From Micromonospora trifolii (GTDB lineage: Bacteria > Actinomycetota > Actinomycetes > Mycobacteriales > Micromonosporaceae), in NCBI RefSeq assembly GCF_022229005.1, contig NZ_JAKKFD010000044.1:248001-312000 (forward strand): 64,000 nucleotides of DNA, given 5' to 3'. The notes under the pieces are model-generated. The model did no database searches, was not told where the DNA came from, and saw nothing but the letters and a program-made list of their open reading frames with translations. This document shows positions 36,435-45,193 of this stretch, in pieces (position 1 is the stretch's first letter; every line of letters begins with the position of its first letter). The translations under genes were made by a program, and so were the position numbers.

Positions 36435-37394
36435 TTGGCCGTGGAGGATGGATCGCCCAAGGCGTGGTTGATGCTGGCTGTCGGCACGGACCGACAGCAC
36501 GGCGGCAATGACGGGTACGACGACGACCCGGACGTTCACTACAGCTGGGACGACACCGTTGCGAACGCCCGGACCGTGGCTGTCGGTGATCGGATCGTCC
36601 TGTGGGACAAGGACGCGGTCATCGGTGCCTCCCTGATTGAAGAGATCGAGACCGGCCACGCGGAGAAGATCCTCTATCGGTGCCCTCAGTGCAACAAGGC
36701 GGACATCAAGAGACGCAAGCGCGAATCACCGCAGTTCAGGTGCTATCCGTGCTCGGACACCTTCGACGTTGCTGCCACCCGGGTGGAACGCGTGGAGACT
36801 TTCAGGTCCCGTCACGACGCCAACTGGATCGACCTGGGGCGCTGCCTGGACGGACAGACCCTGCGAGGCCTCTGCGTCTCTCCGAAGTCCCAGCTCAGCA
36901 TGCGTCTACTGCGGTGGGACGCCTTTGCTGACGCACTGGGTAGTGCCGGCAGTGGGCGGAGCGCTGTGTTCCTTGAGGAGGCGAGCCGTTGGGCCCAGTC
37001 GCGCCCGGGCGGGCACCGGCATGCGCGGGTGCGCGTCCGTGTGGGTCAGCGTGGGTTCAGGGAACGCCTGCTCGCGACCCTGGGGCCGGTGTGCGCCTTC
37101 ACCGGGCCCGGTCCCGTCGCGGTGCTGGAAGCGGCGCACCTGTACAGCTATGCAGCAGTCGGCCAGCACCATGACGACGGCGGGTTGCTCCTGAGACGGG
37201 ATGTTCACCGGCTCTTTGATCAGGGGGACATCGCGGTGGACCCGCGCACCCTGACGATCAGTCTGCGGAACGAACTGGCCAGGTACCCGGGCTACGCACC
37301 GTTGCAGGGGCAGCCGCTCGCCACGAAGTTGGATCGCGGACATGTCGGCTGGATAGAGAAGCACTGGAGGCAACACCGCTCCGATCCTCTCTGA
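36435..37394 (+). CDS. PUA/EVE-like domain - zinc ribbon - HNH nuclease
   Basis: 319 aa, TTG start 6 nt after GGAGG. The N-terminal ~75 residues look like a PUA/EVE-type reader fold (VAVGDRIVLWDKDAVIGASL). A zinc ribbon follows (CPQC ... CYPC, ~residues 82-106). The C-terminal half is an HNH nuclease of the HNH_2 type: FRERLLATLGPVCAFTG, EAAHLYSYA, and HDDGGLLLRRDVHRLFDQG, with the His and Asp/Asn positions of the beta-beta-alpha site. A reader coupled to HNH is the layout of modification-dependent (type IV-like) restriction enzymes; base specificity cannot be read from sequence. Monocistronic, at the left edge of the DISARM-like region. Confidence 0.8.
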   Translation: MAVEDGSPKAWLMLAVGTDRQHGGNDGYDDDPDVHYSWDDTVANARTVAVGDRIVLWDKDAVIGASLIEEIETGHAEKILYRCPQCNKADIKRRKRESPQFRCYPCSDTFDVAATRVERVETFRSRHDANWIDLGRCLDGQTLRGLCVSPKSQLSMRLLRWDAFADALGSAGSGRSAVFLEEASRWAQSRPGGHRHARVRVRVGQRGFRERLLATLGPVCAFTGPGPVAVLEAAHLYSYAAVGQHHDDGGLLLRRDVHRLFDQGDIAVDPRTLTISLRNELARYPGYAPLQGQPLATKLDRGHVGWIEKHWRQHRSDPL

Positions 37395-37485
37395 GCCCCT
37401 GCAGGGCGGACGGAGAGGACGCCGCTAGTTCACTATCTTGTCCTTGGGGCTGTCGGAGACGTAGACGGCCCGCGCCTACCGGAGT

Positions 37486-38595
37486 TCAGGGCGTGTATTG
37501 CGACAGGTCGAGCAGATCTTTCGGCAGCGCGTCCACGAGTGCCGGCTCGCCCGTTCCCGAGTACATGAAGGTCAGGCATCTCCGTGCCCGTGTGACGAGT
37601 ACGTACAGACTCATCCGCATGTGGTCACTGGTGATGTCACCGGGAACAGTTTGGAGTTCGGGGACGATCACCGAGTCGAATTCGAGGCCCTTCACGCTCT
37701 GCCAGGTGATCAGCTTGATGCCGGGTCCGCTGAAGGCAGGGTCTGAAAGCGCCGCCCCGGCACGCTGTGTACTGACATAGCCCTGCAACGGGTTGAGGGT
37801 GCGGTGGTCGAGTTGGTGGCGGTAGTAGAACAGGTCCCTGCCGCGGTGCAGGATCACCCCGATCGTCTCGTTCGGGTGCTGCTTCTCCTGGAGAAGCAGG
37901 TGCTCGGCCACGTCAGCCTTGTGCGGCACCCTGATCAGGCGGGGTACGGGACCGTCCGGCAGTGCGTCGGTGGTGCTGCCGCCGGGGCGGAAATGGTCGG
38001 CGAGGTCGCGAATCGGTCGGCTGTTGCGCACGGTACCTGGGAGTGCCACTGGTGGGTTGGTCCGTGCCGCGGCGGCGATCTCCCGCACGGTGCTCTGGCG
38101 GAGTCCGATGCGTTGGTTCTCGTCGGCGAACACGGTCACGGACGAGGACAGGGCGCCGATGGCGAGGTAGAAGGCGGCCGGCATGTCCTGGCCCTCGTCG
38201 ACCACGAAGTACGGCCGTGACTCCATGGCCGGTGGGTCGCTGATGATTGTCGTCAGGCAGGCCATCCAGTCGATGTCGTACCGTTCAAGCGTCGGTGGGC
38301 TCCGCCGGTAGTGCTTCTGCCAGAAGGCGTGCAGCCATTTGTGGTAGGTCGTTGCGACATCAGCGGCGCCGATCTGTGCCACTGCGGCGCGTGTGTAGGC
38401 GGACAGCACTTTGCTGTACATGAGCATCACGGTCGGTCTGCCCGACCGGTGCAGGGCCGCTGCCCGGTAGATCGCCGTGATCGTCTTGCCTGCCCCCGGG
38501 CTACCGGTGACGAGGTGTGATTCCTCGAACGGTAGGGCGAGGACCTCCCGTTGGGCGGGGCTGAGGTCGAGCAGCGGTGGCAGTAGCAGTGTCAC
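37486..38595 (-). CDS. SF1 (UvrD/Rep-like) helicase-type ATPase, last gene of the DrmAB operon
   Basis: 369 aa, shorter than full UvrD (~700 aa). Motifs in order: Walker A GSPGAGKT near residue 35, Walker B/II VVDEGQDMP, III FADENQRIG, V TWQSVKGLEFDSVIV and VI YVLVTRARR. It therefore has the SF1 core without large 1B/2B insertions. The ATG overlaps the DrmB stop by 4 nt. Canonical DISARM encodes the phospholipase D-like nuclease DrmC beside DrmB; here this SF1 protein takes that place. Likely acts on DNA ends or forks with the neighbouring proteins; the exact role is unknown. Confidence 0.85.
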   Translation of the reverse strand: MTLLLPPLLDLSPAQREVLALPFEESHLVTGSPGAGKTITAIYRAAALHRSGRPTVMLMYSKVLSAYTRAAVAQIGAADVATTYHKWLHAFWQKHYRRSPPTLERYDIDWMACLTTIISDPPAMESRPYFVVDEGQDMPAAFYLAIGALSSSVTVFADENQRIGLRQSTVREIAAAARTNPPVALPGTVRNSRPIRDLADHFRPGGSTTDALPDGPVPRLIRVPHKADVAEHLLLQEKQHPNETIGVILHRGRDLFYYRHQLDHRTLNPLQGYVSTQRAGAALSDPAFSGPGIKLITWQSVKGLEFDSVIVPELQTVPGDITSDHMRMSLYVLVTRARRCLTFMYSGTGEPALVDALPKDLLDLSQYTP

Positions 38596-40400
38596 GTCGT
38601 GCCCGCCTGTACGGCGATGAGCTCGGCGAGAGGGTCACGCATGAAGCCGTACTCGTCGTCGATCACGAGAGTCCGGTCCAGCAGGACATTGCCCATCGTG
38701 CAGCTCGTTTCGGAGACCAACGTGCAGGCGTGGCAGGCGGCCATCGACAGGCCGGAAGGGCCCTGGGATTTCGACTCTCGGCACACCGGGTCGAGGGAGC
38801 ACCACCGGGCGGCGGCGAGAGTGGCGGCGATGGTCGTGACGAGCCGTCCCGCCTCGCCGGAGCGGGCGAGTCCACCGAGGGTGCCTTCGGCATCGCCGGC
38901 GGCGGTGTAGATCAGTACCCCGGCCATCGGGGTGTCGGAGTCCGGTGTGCTGGCATAGATGCGTTCGCGCAGCGACGAGGAGGGGTAGCCGGCGTCGAAG
39001 GCCAGCTGGCGCATCAGAAGATGGGCGACGGTATGCAGCAGGACCAGCCGCGGCGTGGGGCTGCTCTCGATCCATCTGGCGTGCATGCTGCCGGCAAAAC
39101 GTTTGTGGAGCGTGGCCGCGCGTCGCACCACGGGAGCCTGCAGTTCCCACCGTCGGAGGTTCTCCTCGTCGAAGACGAGGAAGATACCCTCCCCGTATAC
39201 CTCTACCGCCGGTAGGGAGGTGCTGCGCGTTCCCAGGTGGGCGGGGATGCGGATGTCCATGGTGTGGCGACGAAAGCCACGCAGGACCCGGACCTCGCGT
39301 AGGCGGTCGACCAGGACGATGTCGGAGATGGCCGTTCTCATCCGGTCGACGACCGGATCCAACCGGCCGTGGCCCGTGGATGCCGGGAAGGGCGTGTGCC
39401 GGGTGATGAACCGGTCGTCCGGATGGTGTCCTGCGCGCGGGTTGGTCAGTGCCTGCCATTCGCGCTCGGCCAGGTCCTCGGAGCCTTCGGAACCGGCGTC
39501 GGCGCCCGTGGTGCCGAGGCGGTCGTTCAGGATGGCGATGACCTGTCTCTCGTTGACGTTCTCCTGCTCGGCGATGAAGCTGATCAGCTGCTCACGCATC
39601 GGGCCGTCGGGGTCCGTGTGGAGTAGGGCGAAGTACGGGTTCTGTTCGACCCGGGCAGCCGTACCGCCCCAGGTGACCCAATCGGAGTCGGGGGGCAGGT
39701 CGATTGCGGACCCGGTGTCGGGGAAGTAGACGCTCGATGCACCCCGTTGCAGGACCACGGGCGCTTGATCGCAGCTCACCGCCTCGGTGTCACGCTGCCA
39801 GGGCTGCCGCCCCCGGCAGCGGAAGTTGATGCGACCGAGTGCGTGGGGCGACGTGAGGTCGGCGAGGTTCCTGCCGGCCCGGCAGGTCCGGCACCGGACC
39901 CGCAGTGATTCCAGTCCGCCACCCACGCTCGTCAGGTGCTCGAACTGCAGCTCGGCGCGTCCGCACTGGCGTTGCTCACGTCCCTGCCCGCCCCCGGAGT
40001 GGGCCCACTGTATCCAGGGCACGTCGTCGAGGTGGCCGTTGCCGCAGACCGCGACGAACCTCATCGGCACGAGCTGGGGGCTGCGGCCGCAGTGCTGGCA
40101 GCGGGGGATCCTGCCTGGCTGTTCCTGGCCGACGCTCCAGCGGGTCATCGTGCGGCAGGTGCCGCAGAACAGCCATTGCGGGAACCGGTAGTAGGGCAGC
40201 CTGCCGTCGCGGGGCGCCGGGGGTAGGCGTAGTTCCTCGGCACCGAAGTGGGCTGCGATGCGCGGGGCGGCCAGGGTCATCCGCCGTCCTTTCCACCGCG
40301 TGACGTCCTCGGCGACGAAGGATTCACCGAGCATGTCCACGATCGCGCCGACGCCGAACGGGGAGAGGGCCTGCATGCGTCGTAGCCGGCGGTCCGTCAC
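38592..40400 (-). CDS. drmB: DrmB-like DISARM protein (DUF1998/MZB domain)
   Basis: 602 aa. The N-terminus RRLRRMQALSPFGVGAIVDM and the C-terminal DUF1998 signature LLHTVAHLLMRQL ... GVLIYTAAGDAEGTLGGL are those of DrmB. Cysteine pairs (CGTC, CQHC, CRTC in the first half; CHAC near the C-terminus) suggest zinc binding. In DISARM, DrmB partners the DrmA helicase in recognising and blocking incoming DNA. Here it overlaps DrmA upstream and an SF1 gene downstream by 4 nt each, so the complex may have an altered composition. Confidence 0.88.
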   Translation of the reverse strand: MTDRRLRRMQALSPFGVGAIVDMLGESFVAEDVTRWKGRRMTLAAPRIAAHFGAEELRLPPAPRDGRLPYYRFPQWLFCGTCRTMTRWSVGQEQPGRIPRCQHCGRSPQLVPMRFVAVCGNGHLDDVPWIQWAHSGGGQGREQRQCGRAELQFEHLTSVGGGLESLRVRCRTCRAGRNLADLTSPHALGRINFRCRGRQPWQRDTEAVSCDQAPVVLQRGASSVYFPDTGSAIDLPPDSDWVTWGGTAARVEQNPYFALLHTDPDGPMREQLISFIAEQENVNERQVIAILNDRLGTTGADAGSEGSEDLAEREWQALTNPRAGHHPDDRFITRHTPFPASTGHGRLDPVVDRMRTAISDIVLVDRLREVRVLRGFRRHTMDIRIPAHLGTRSTSLPAVEVYGEGIFLVFDEENLRRWELQAPVVRRAATLHKRFAGSMHARWIESSPTPRLVLLHTVAHLLMRQLAFDAGYPSSSLRERIYASTPDSDTPMAGVLIYTAAGDAEGTLGGLARSGEAGRLVTTIAATLAAARWCSLDPVCRESKSQGPSGLSMAACHACTLVSETSCTMGNVLLDRTLVIDDEYGFMRDPLAELIAVQAGTT

Positions 40401-43400
40401 TGTCCCTCACCCCGCACCAGCACGCGGGCATCGGTGTCGACGTTGCGCATCGAGTCCAGTGTCGGCCATCCCGGTCCGGGCATGTCGAACTTCCTCAGCA
40501 GCTGGATGCGTTCGCGTCCTCCCCCGGTATAGGTGAGGCCTCCGAGCGGATGGGCGCGGTCGACGAGCCCGGCCCAGTGTTCCTCGAGTTGTTCGATGTG
40601 CCGGGCGACGTTGGCGGCCTCGTCCGGATCCGCTGCGCGGGCGCGGGCGATGAACTCCTCCACCAGGGTCCGCCAGGCGGGATCCTTCGGGTCGAACGCG
40701 GCGGCGGCGCGGTCGTCACGCCAGGTGTGTACGTGGCGGGCGAGGATGACCAGTCCCGCGTGCAGCGCGCGGGTGCGTGCCGGCACCGAGAACGGTGTCA
40801 CGGAGGTGGGTTCGACAACCCGGTAGAGGGAGGTGTGGTACGGGATGAACGACTCGTAGTGCGAGCGGTCGCGGGGTTTGGACGGCGAGTAGAGGGTGAC
40901 CACCAACCCGGGTTGGCGACGCCCGACCCGGCTTGTGGCCTGGATGTACTCGGCGGTGGTTTTCGGCTGACCGACGACCAGCATGATGCCCAGTCGGGGG
41001 ACGTCGACACCGACGGAGATCATGTTCGTGCTGGGCACGAACGACACCGCGCCGGGCTGCCCACGCTCGTTGAACAGCCGCTGCAGATGCCGGGGGATGT
41101 CCGCCGGCGGGATGTTGCTGGTCAGTTCCATGATTTCGGCGTCGTCAAGGTCGCGTCGGTCGTCCTCGGCAGCCGCGATGACGCCCAGACGGGCAGGGAT
41201 GTCGTCGTGCGCCAGGGTGACGGTCTTGCCGAGTTCCCGCAGACTGTTGTGGTAGGCGATCAGGGTCCAGTAGGCGTCGGCGGCCTGCGGTCCGAGCGGC
41301 AGCTCGACGGGGGCGTTGAGCATTGCCGCGGAGAGGTGGACCATCGCGGTGAGAGGTGTGTGTCCCTGCGGCATGACGCCGGCGTAGAGCCGGCCGGGTC
41401 GGCCGGGGTCCGTTCGGACGAAGTAGGAGTCCTCGGCGTCGAGGCCGGAGGGCGGGAAAAGGGCGATGGGCCGTCCGAAGACACCACGGGACTGGGCATC
41501 GGCGCGACGGATGGTGGCGGTGGAGGCGACGATCTTCGGGCGGGTGCCGTGGTGCGCCATCGCCACGTCGAAGGCAGCCTCGTAGAGCCCGACGATGGTG
41601 CCGAGCGGCCCGGAGATGAGGTGGAACTCGTCCTGGATGATCAGCGCGGGACCGGGATCGGCGCCGGTGCCGATGAACACCCCCGCGCGCGGTTCGCGGG
41701 TGAATCGGGCGAATTTGTCCACGGTGGCGACCAGCAGCGTCGGGGGGTCGCTGTAGAGCGCGTCGTCGACGGACGAGACCGGCAGGGACGTGTGGAAGTC
41801 GCAGTCGACGTTGGGGCAGTGGATCCGGAAGCTGTTGTTGTCCGCGTGTACTCCCCAGGCGTCGTCCGGTGCGCTGCCGGTCGGAAGGATGTGGGTGCCG
41901 CACCAGGGACAGCGTTCGACCTGGAAGCTCTTGGTCGTCGGTTCACGGTTGCGGATCGTCTGGAGGAGGTCGACGGCGTCGGCGAAGTTGTTGGGGCTGT
42001 TGTTGCCGCCGACCCAGATGCCGATGGAGACCGCCCGCGTTCCCAGTTCCTCCGGGCGTTGCTGTCGGAGGAGTTCGCAGGCGCAGATCAAGGTGGCCGC
42101 CCGCTGGAACTGTTGGGCGGTCAGCAGCCGCAGGGTGTAGCGGGTGATGACGGTGGTCCCGGCGCCGGCGTCGCCGAGGGTAAGGCGTCGGTGGAAGACG
42201 GTGAAGGCAACCAGACCGAGGTACGCCTCGGTCTTCCCGCCGCCGGTGGGGAACCAGATCAGGTCGACGAGATCACGGTCGTCGTGCTCGGTGTCGACGA
42301 TGGAGGGCAGGGACAGGAGGACGAACGCCAGTTGGAAGGGTCGCCAGCTGCGGTGCGGGTCGTCGTAGTCGGGCGTGGCGGGGAGGCGGTCGGTCCAGGC
42401 GCGACCGGTGCCGGCGAACCGGGGTCCGCTTCGGATCATCTGCATCAGCATGGCCCTGTTCGCCAGGACGAAGGCGCGTCGGGCGGTGGGGTCCTGTTCG
42501 AGCAGGTGCACACCTTCGCGCATCCGGGCCCGGGCGCGGTCGACGCGTTGCAGGAGCCGGTCGGCGGCCGCCACGAGGGGTTCGGCCATGTCGTCGCGGC
42601 GGGTGCGGGTCTGCTGCGCCCACTGGTCGTAGCTGTCAACGAAGGCGTGCAGCCGGCTGAGGACTCCTGCCGGGTCCTGTTCGAGCCCGGTGAGGTAGTT
42701 CAGGCTCAGTGCCTCCTGGTCGCCCGGCAGTTCGAAGGCGACGTCGGGGACGACGTGGCTGGGTAGGAAGGTCGTCTGCACCGACGTGGCGCTGTCACCC
42801 GCCGCCTGCCAGCTCGCAGCGGTGCCGTGGCCGAGGGCGAAGACGGGGATCTTCCGGTAGAGCAGCGCGAGTTCCTCTTCCTCGGGGTCGGAATGGAGTC
42901 GCAGCGTCGACGGGTACGGGGCGATGTCACCCTCGACCGGGCTGCACCGCAGTGTCACCTGCAGCAGGCAGTCGGACGGATCCAACCTCCCGTGCTCCGA
43001 CAGTTTCCGTTGGTTGACGAGGGAGACGGTGACCAGGACGCCGTCGCCGAACTCCCGCCAGACGATGGCCACGGAGGCGTCGCCGTCGAACAGGTCGTGT
43101 GTGGTCTGAACGCCGGCGGTCGGGGGCTCGGCATACAGGGCGGCGCTGCCGGTGGCGGCCAGTGGCTGACGTCGCCACTTCTGCCGGTCCTCGCGGACGT
43201 AGCGTGCGGCTGTGACTTCGATCCGCAGGGTTGACCGTGTGCTGGTGACGAAGCTCAGTCCGACCGAGCTCGGCAGCAGTTGTCCGGCCAGGGCCACCGG
43301 GTCCTCGTCGCTGTCGGTCTCGTCGGTGGATCCGGCAGCTGGAGCGTCGTCGACGATGTCGTCGTCGTTCGCGTCGAGGGACGCCTCGCCGGGGAACAGG

Positions 43401-43540
43401 ATGCCGGCCAGGTACCGGCGGTCGGGCCGCTCGGTGAGGACCTCGTCCTCCCCGGTCCAGGGGCCGACGAGCTGCCGGCGAAGGTAGTCCAGGACGAGAC
43501 TGCGGTCGTCGGATCCGCTGGGTGGGGGTGTGGTGGTCAC
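40397..43540 (-). CDS. drmA: DrmA-like DISARM SF2 helicase
   Basis: 1047 aa. SF2 motifs: Walker A WFPTGGGKTEAYLG near residue 430, motif II DEFH in IIQDEFHLIS near 635, motif III-like STATI, and the C-lobe SVGVDVPRLGIMLVVGQPKT with motif VI QATSRVGRRQPG. The following segment YSPSKPRDRSHYESFI is typical of DrmA. A cysteine cluster (CPWC ... CPNVDC) in the insertion may bind zinc. In DISARM, DrmA is the translocating motor working with DrmB. The gene overlaps both neighbours by 4 nt. Confidence 0.88.
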   Translation of the reverse strand: MTTTPPPSGSDDRSLVLDYLRRQLVGPWTGEDEVLTERPDRRYLAGILFPGEASLDANDDDIVDDAPAAGSTDETDSDEDPVALAGQLLPSSVGLSFVTSTRSTLRIEVTAARYVREDRQKWRRQPLAATGSAALYAEPPTAGVQTTHDLFDGDASVAIVWREFGDGVLVTVSLVNQRKLSEHGRLDPSDCLLQVTLRCSPVEGDIAPYPSTLRLHSDPEEEELALLYRKIPVFALGHGTAASWQAAGDSATSVQTTFLPSHVVPDVAFELPGDQEALSLNYLTGLEQDPAGVLSRLHAFVDSYDQWAQQTRTRRDDMAEPLVAAADRLLQRVDRARARMREGVHLLEQDPTARRAFVLANRAMLMQMIRSGPRFAGTGRAWTDRLPATPDYDDPHRSWRPFQLAFVLLSLPSIVDTEHDDRDLVDLIWFPTGGGKTEAYLGLVAFTVFHRRLTLGDAGAGTTVITRYTLRLLTAQQFQRAATLICACELLRQQRPEELGTRAVSIGIWVGGNNSPNNFADAVDLLQTIRNREPTTKSFQVERCPWCGTHILPTGSAPDDAWGVHADNNSFRIHCPNVDCDFHTSLPVSSVDDALYSDPPTLLVATVDKFARFTREPRAGVFIGTGADPGPALIIQDEFHLISGPLGTIVGLYEAAFDVAMAHHGTRPKIVASTATIRRADAQSRGVFGRPIALFPPSGLDAEDSYFVRTDPGRPGRLYAGVMPQGHTPLTAMVHLSAAMLNAPVELPLGPQAADAYWTLIAYHNSLRELGKTVTLAHDDIPARLGVIAAAEDDRRDLDDAEIMELTSNIPPADIPRHLQRLFNERGQPGAVSFVPSTNMISVGVDVPRLGIMLVVGQPKTTAEYIQATSRVGRRQPGLVVTLYSPSKPRDRSHYESFIPYHTSLYRVVEPTSVTPFSVPARTRALHAGLVILARHVHTWRDDRAAAAFDPKDPAWRTLVEEFIARARAADPDEAANVARHIEQLEEHWAGLVDRAHPLGGLTYTGGGRERIQLLRKFDMPGPGWPTLDSMRNVDTDARVLVRGEGQ

Positions 43541-45123
43541 CGGTCGTCCTCCTGCTGGTGGATCTGTCCTCCGGTGGCCATCCAGAGTCCGACCCTCGCG
43601 CGTGTCATTCCCACGTACAGGTTGCGGATCCGGCCGGGATCAGCCGGGCCGACGTCGCCCAGGAGGATGAACCGGCTCTCGAGGCCCTTGAAGTCCTCGA
43701 CCTTCGCGAAGGCGATCCGGCCCCTGGCGGGTCGTCGTAGCGTGTGCAGATCCAGTACGTCGATGCGGTGCCGCCAGCGGGCCGGCAGATCCGCGAACAG
43801 GGACTCCTGCAGGGGCAACGGGGACAACAGGATGATGTCCGTGTTCGGAATTCCGTTGTCGTGAAGCCGGTCGAGCTCGGCGGCGGCTGCCGCGGCCCGG
43901 CGGGAGCGGTCGGGCTCATCGACCACCGTCACGTCGGGCCCTTCGCCGGCTGATGAGACACCCGTGTCCGCCCCGGTCATCTGCTGGGTCGACGTCACGA
44001 TCTGTCGGGTGTTGCGGCAGTTGTCCTGCAACACCAGGTTGGCCGGCCGGAGGGACCTCAGATAGTCCAGGGCCTCGTCGTCGCAGGAGCCGACCAGCCC
44101 ACGTTGGTTGTTGCTGTCGAGCAGCAGGTACCAACTGCCGTCACTGAGGCCGCCGACGAGCCGGTTGTCCAGGCACGACAGGTCGGTGAAGTTGACCATG
44201 TCCTGCGCCTCGTCGACCACGATGACGTCGAAGTGGGTGTCGTTGCCGGCCATGAGATTGGCGAGGGGGACGACATGCACGTCCTGCATTCCGGGTTGGT
44301 GCCGCACGAACCCGGCGACCACCTGGCTGCGGCAGGTGAACAGGGTCCGCTTGCCGCTCGCGGCGGATCTGCGGGCCAGTTCGGCCGCGAGCATCGTCTT
44401 GCCCGTGCCGGCCCCGCCCTCCACGAGGAGCCGTGGGTTGGTTGCCCACTGGTCGAGCGTGCGGTACTGGCCCGCGGTGAGGGCGACGAGGTCGGCTTCC
44501 GCATCCGTGACGATCTGACGCAGGGTGGGGACGGCGTCGAAGTCGGGCCGCAGGGCCTGCAGGACCTCCCGTAGGAGTGGTTCGTCGAGCGTGGCCTGAC
44601 GCCCTCCGGGCTTGGCCCGCCAGTAGTCCGCCATGCGACCCAGGCTGCGTTGCAGTCCATCGGTGCGGTCGAGTTGTCTGCGGTCGATCAGGGTCTCCTC
44701 GTCCCACTCGACCGAGGTCTGCTCGGGTATCTGGCAGTCAGGGAAGACGACAGCGAAGCCGATGGGGATGTTGCGCATCGTGTCACGGCCGAGGCGCTCC
44801 TCGAGGCGGCGCTGCAGGGTGAACATGGCGCTGGTCGCCTGCGCGAAGGGGCTCTCCTTGCGCCGGCGTTCCTGGCCGGTGCGGTCGCGGTAGGTCCAGA
44901 CGCCGTTGGTGCAGCCGACGTAGCCGCCCTTGACCTCGATCACGTACACACCGCGGCGTCCGGCCAGGACGAAGTCGATCTCGCTGACGCGTTTCCAGAC
45001 GTGTGCAGGCAGATTGAGGCTGTGCAGAGCGAAGCTCCAACCGGCCTCCACGAGTTTGAGGCGTCGGTAGATCTCGGCCTCGGCGGCGCTCTTCATCAAC
45101 GGGGAGATCGGGTCAGGAACCAT
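43537..45123 (-). CDS. NERD nuclease domain fused to SF1 helicase
   Basis: 528 aa from the ATG at 45123; upstream in-frame sequence is low-complexity antisense of the sigma gene. Residues ~10-130 are a NERD domain, a PD-(D/E)XK-like fold, with SEIDFVLAGRRGVYVIEVKGG supplying D...ExK. The SF1 ATPase follows: Walker A VEGGAGTGKTMLAAE (~residue 235), Walker B VIVVDEAQDM, III LLLDSNNQRG, motif VI YVGMTRARVGLW. It is the first gene of the four-gene operon, 70 bp from the divergent sigma-factor gene. A nuclease-helicase is a reasonable effector for a DrmA/DrmB complex, but the pairing is not part of classical DISARM. Confidence 0.85.
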   Translation of the reverse strand: MVPDPISPLMKSAAEAEIYRRLKLVEAGWSFALHSLNLPAHVWKRVSEIDFVLAGRRGVYVIEVKGGYVGCTNGVWTYRDRTGQERRRKESPFAQATSAMFTLQRRLEERLGRDTMRNIPIGFAVVFPDCQIPEQTSVEWDEETLIDRRQLDRTDGLQRSLGRMADYWRAKPGGRQATLDEPLLREVLQALRPDFDAVPTLRQIVTDAEADLVALTAGQYRTLDQWATNPRLLVEGGAGTGKTMLAAELARRSAASGKRTLFTCRSQVVAGFVRHQPGMQDVHVVPLANLMAGNDTHFDVIVVDEAQDMVNFTDLSCLDNRLVGGLSDGSWYLLLDSNNQRGLVGSCDDEALDYLRSLRPANLVLQDNCRNTRQIVTSTQQMTGADTGVSSAGEGPDVTVVDEPDRSRRAAAAAAELDRLHDNGIPNTDIILLSPLPLQESLFADLPARWRHRIDVLDLHTLRRPARGRIAFAKVEDFKGLESRFILLGDVGPADPGRIRNLYVGMTRARVGLWMATGGQIHQQEDDR

Positions 45124-45193
45124 CTGCACCCGCTGGATTGTGCACGATGACAGGGCTTCGCGTCGTACCTCTGCGTGGTCGCCGGGGTCCACA

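Noticed and set aside
40550..42766. A 738-codon open frame on the + strand inside drmA
   Set aside because: Antisense reading of a well-supported helicase; Gly/Val/Glu-rich without motifs.
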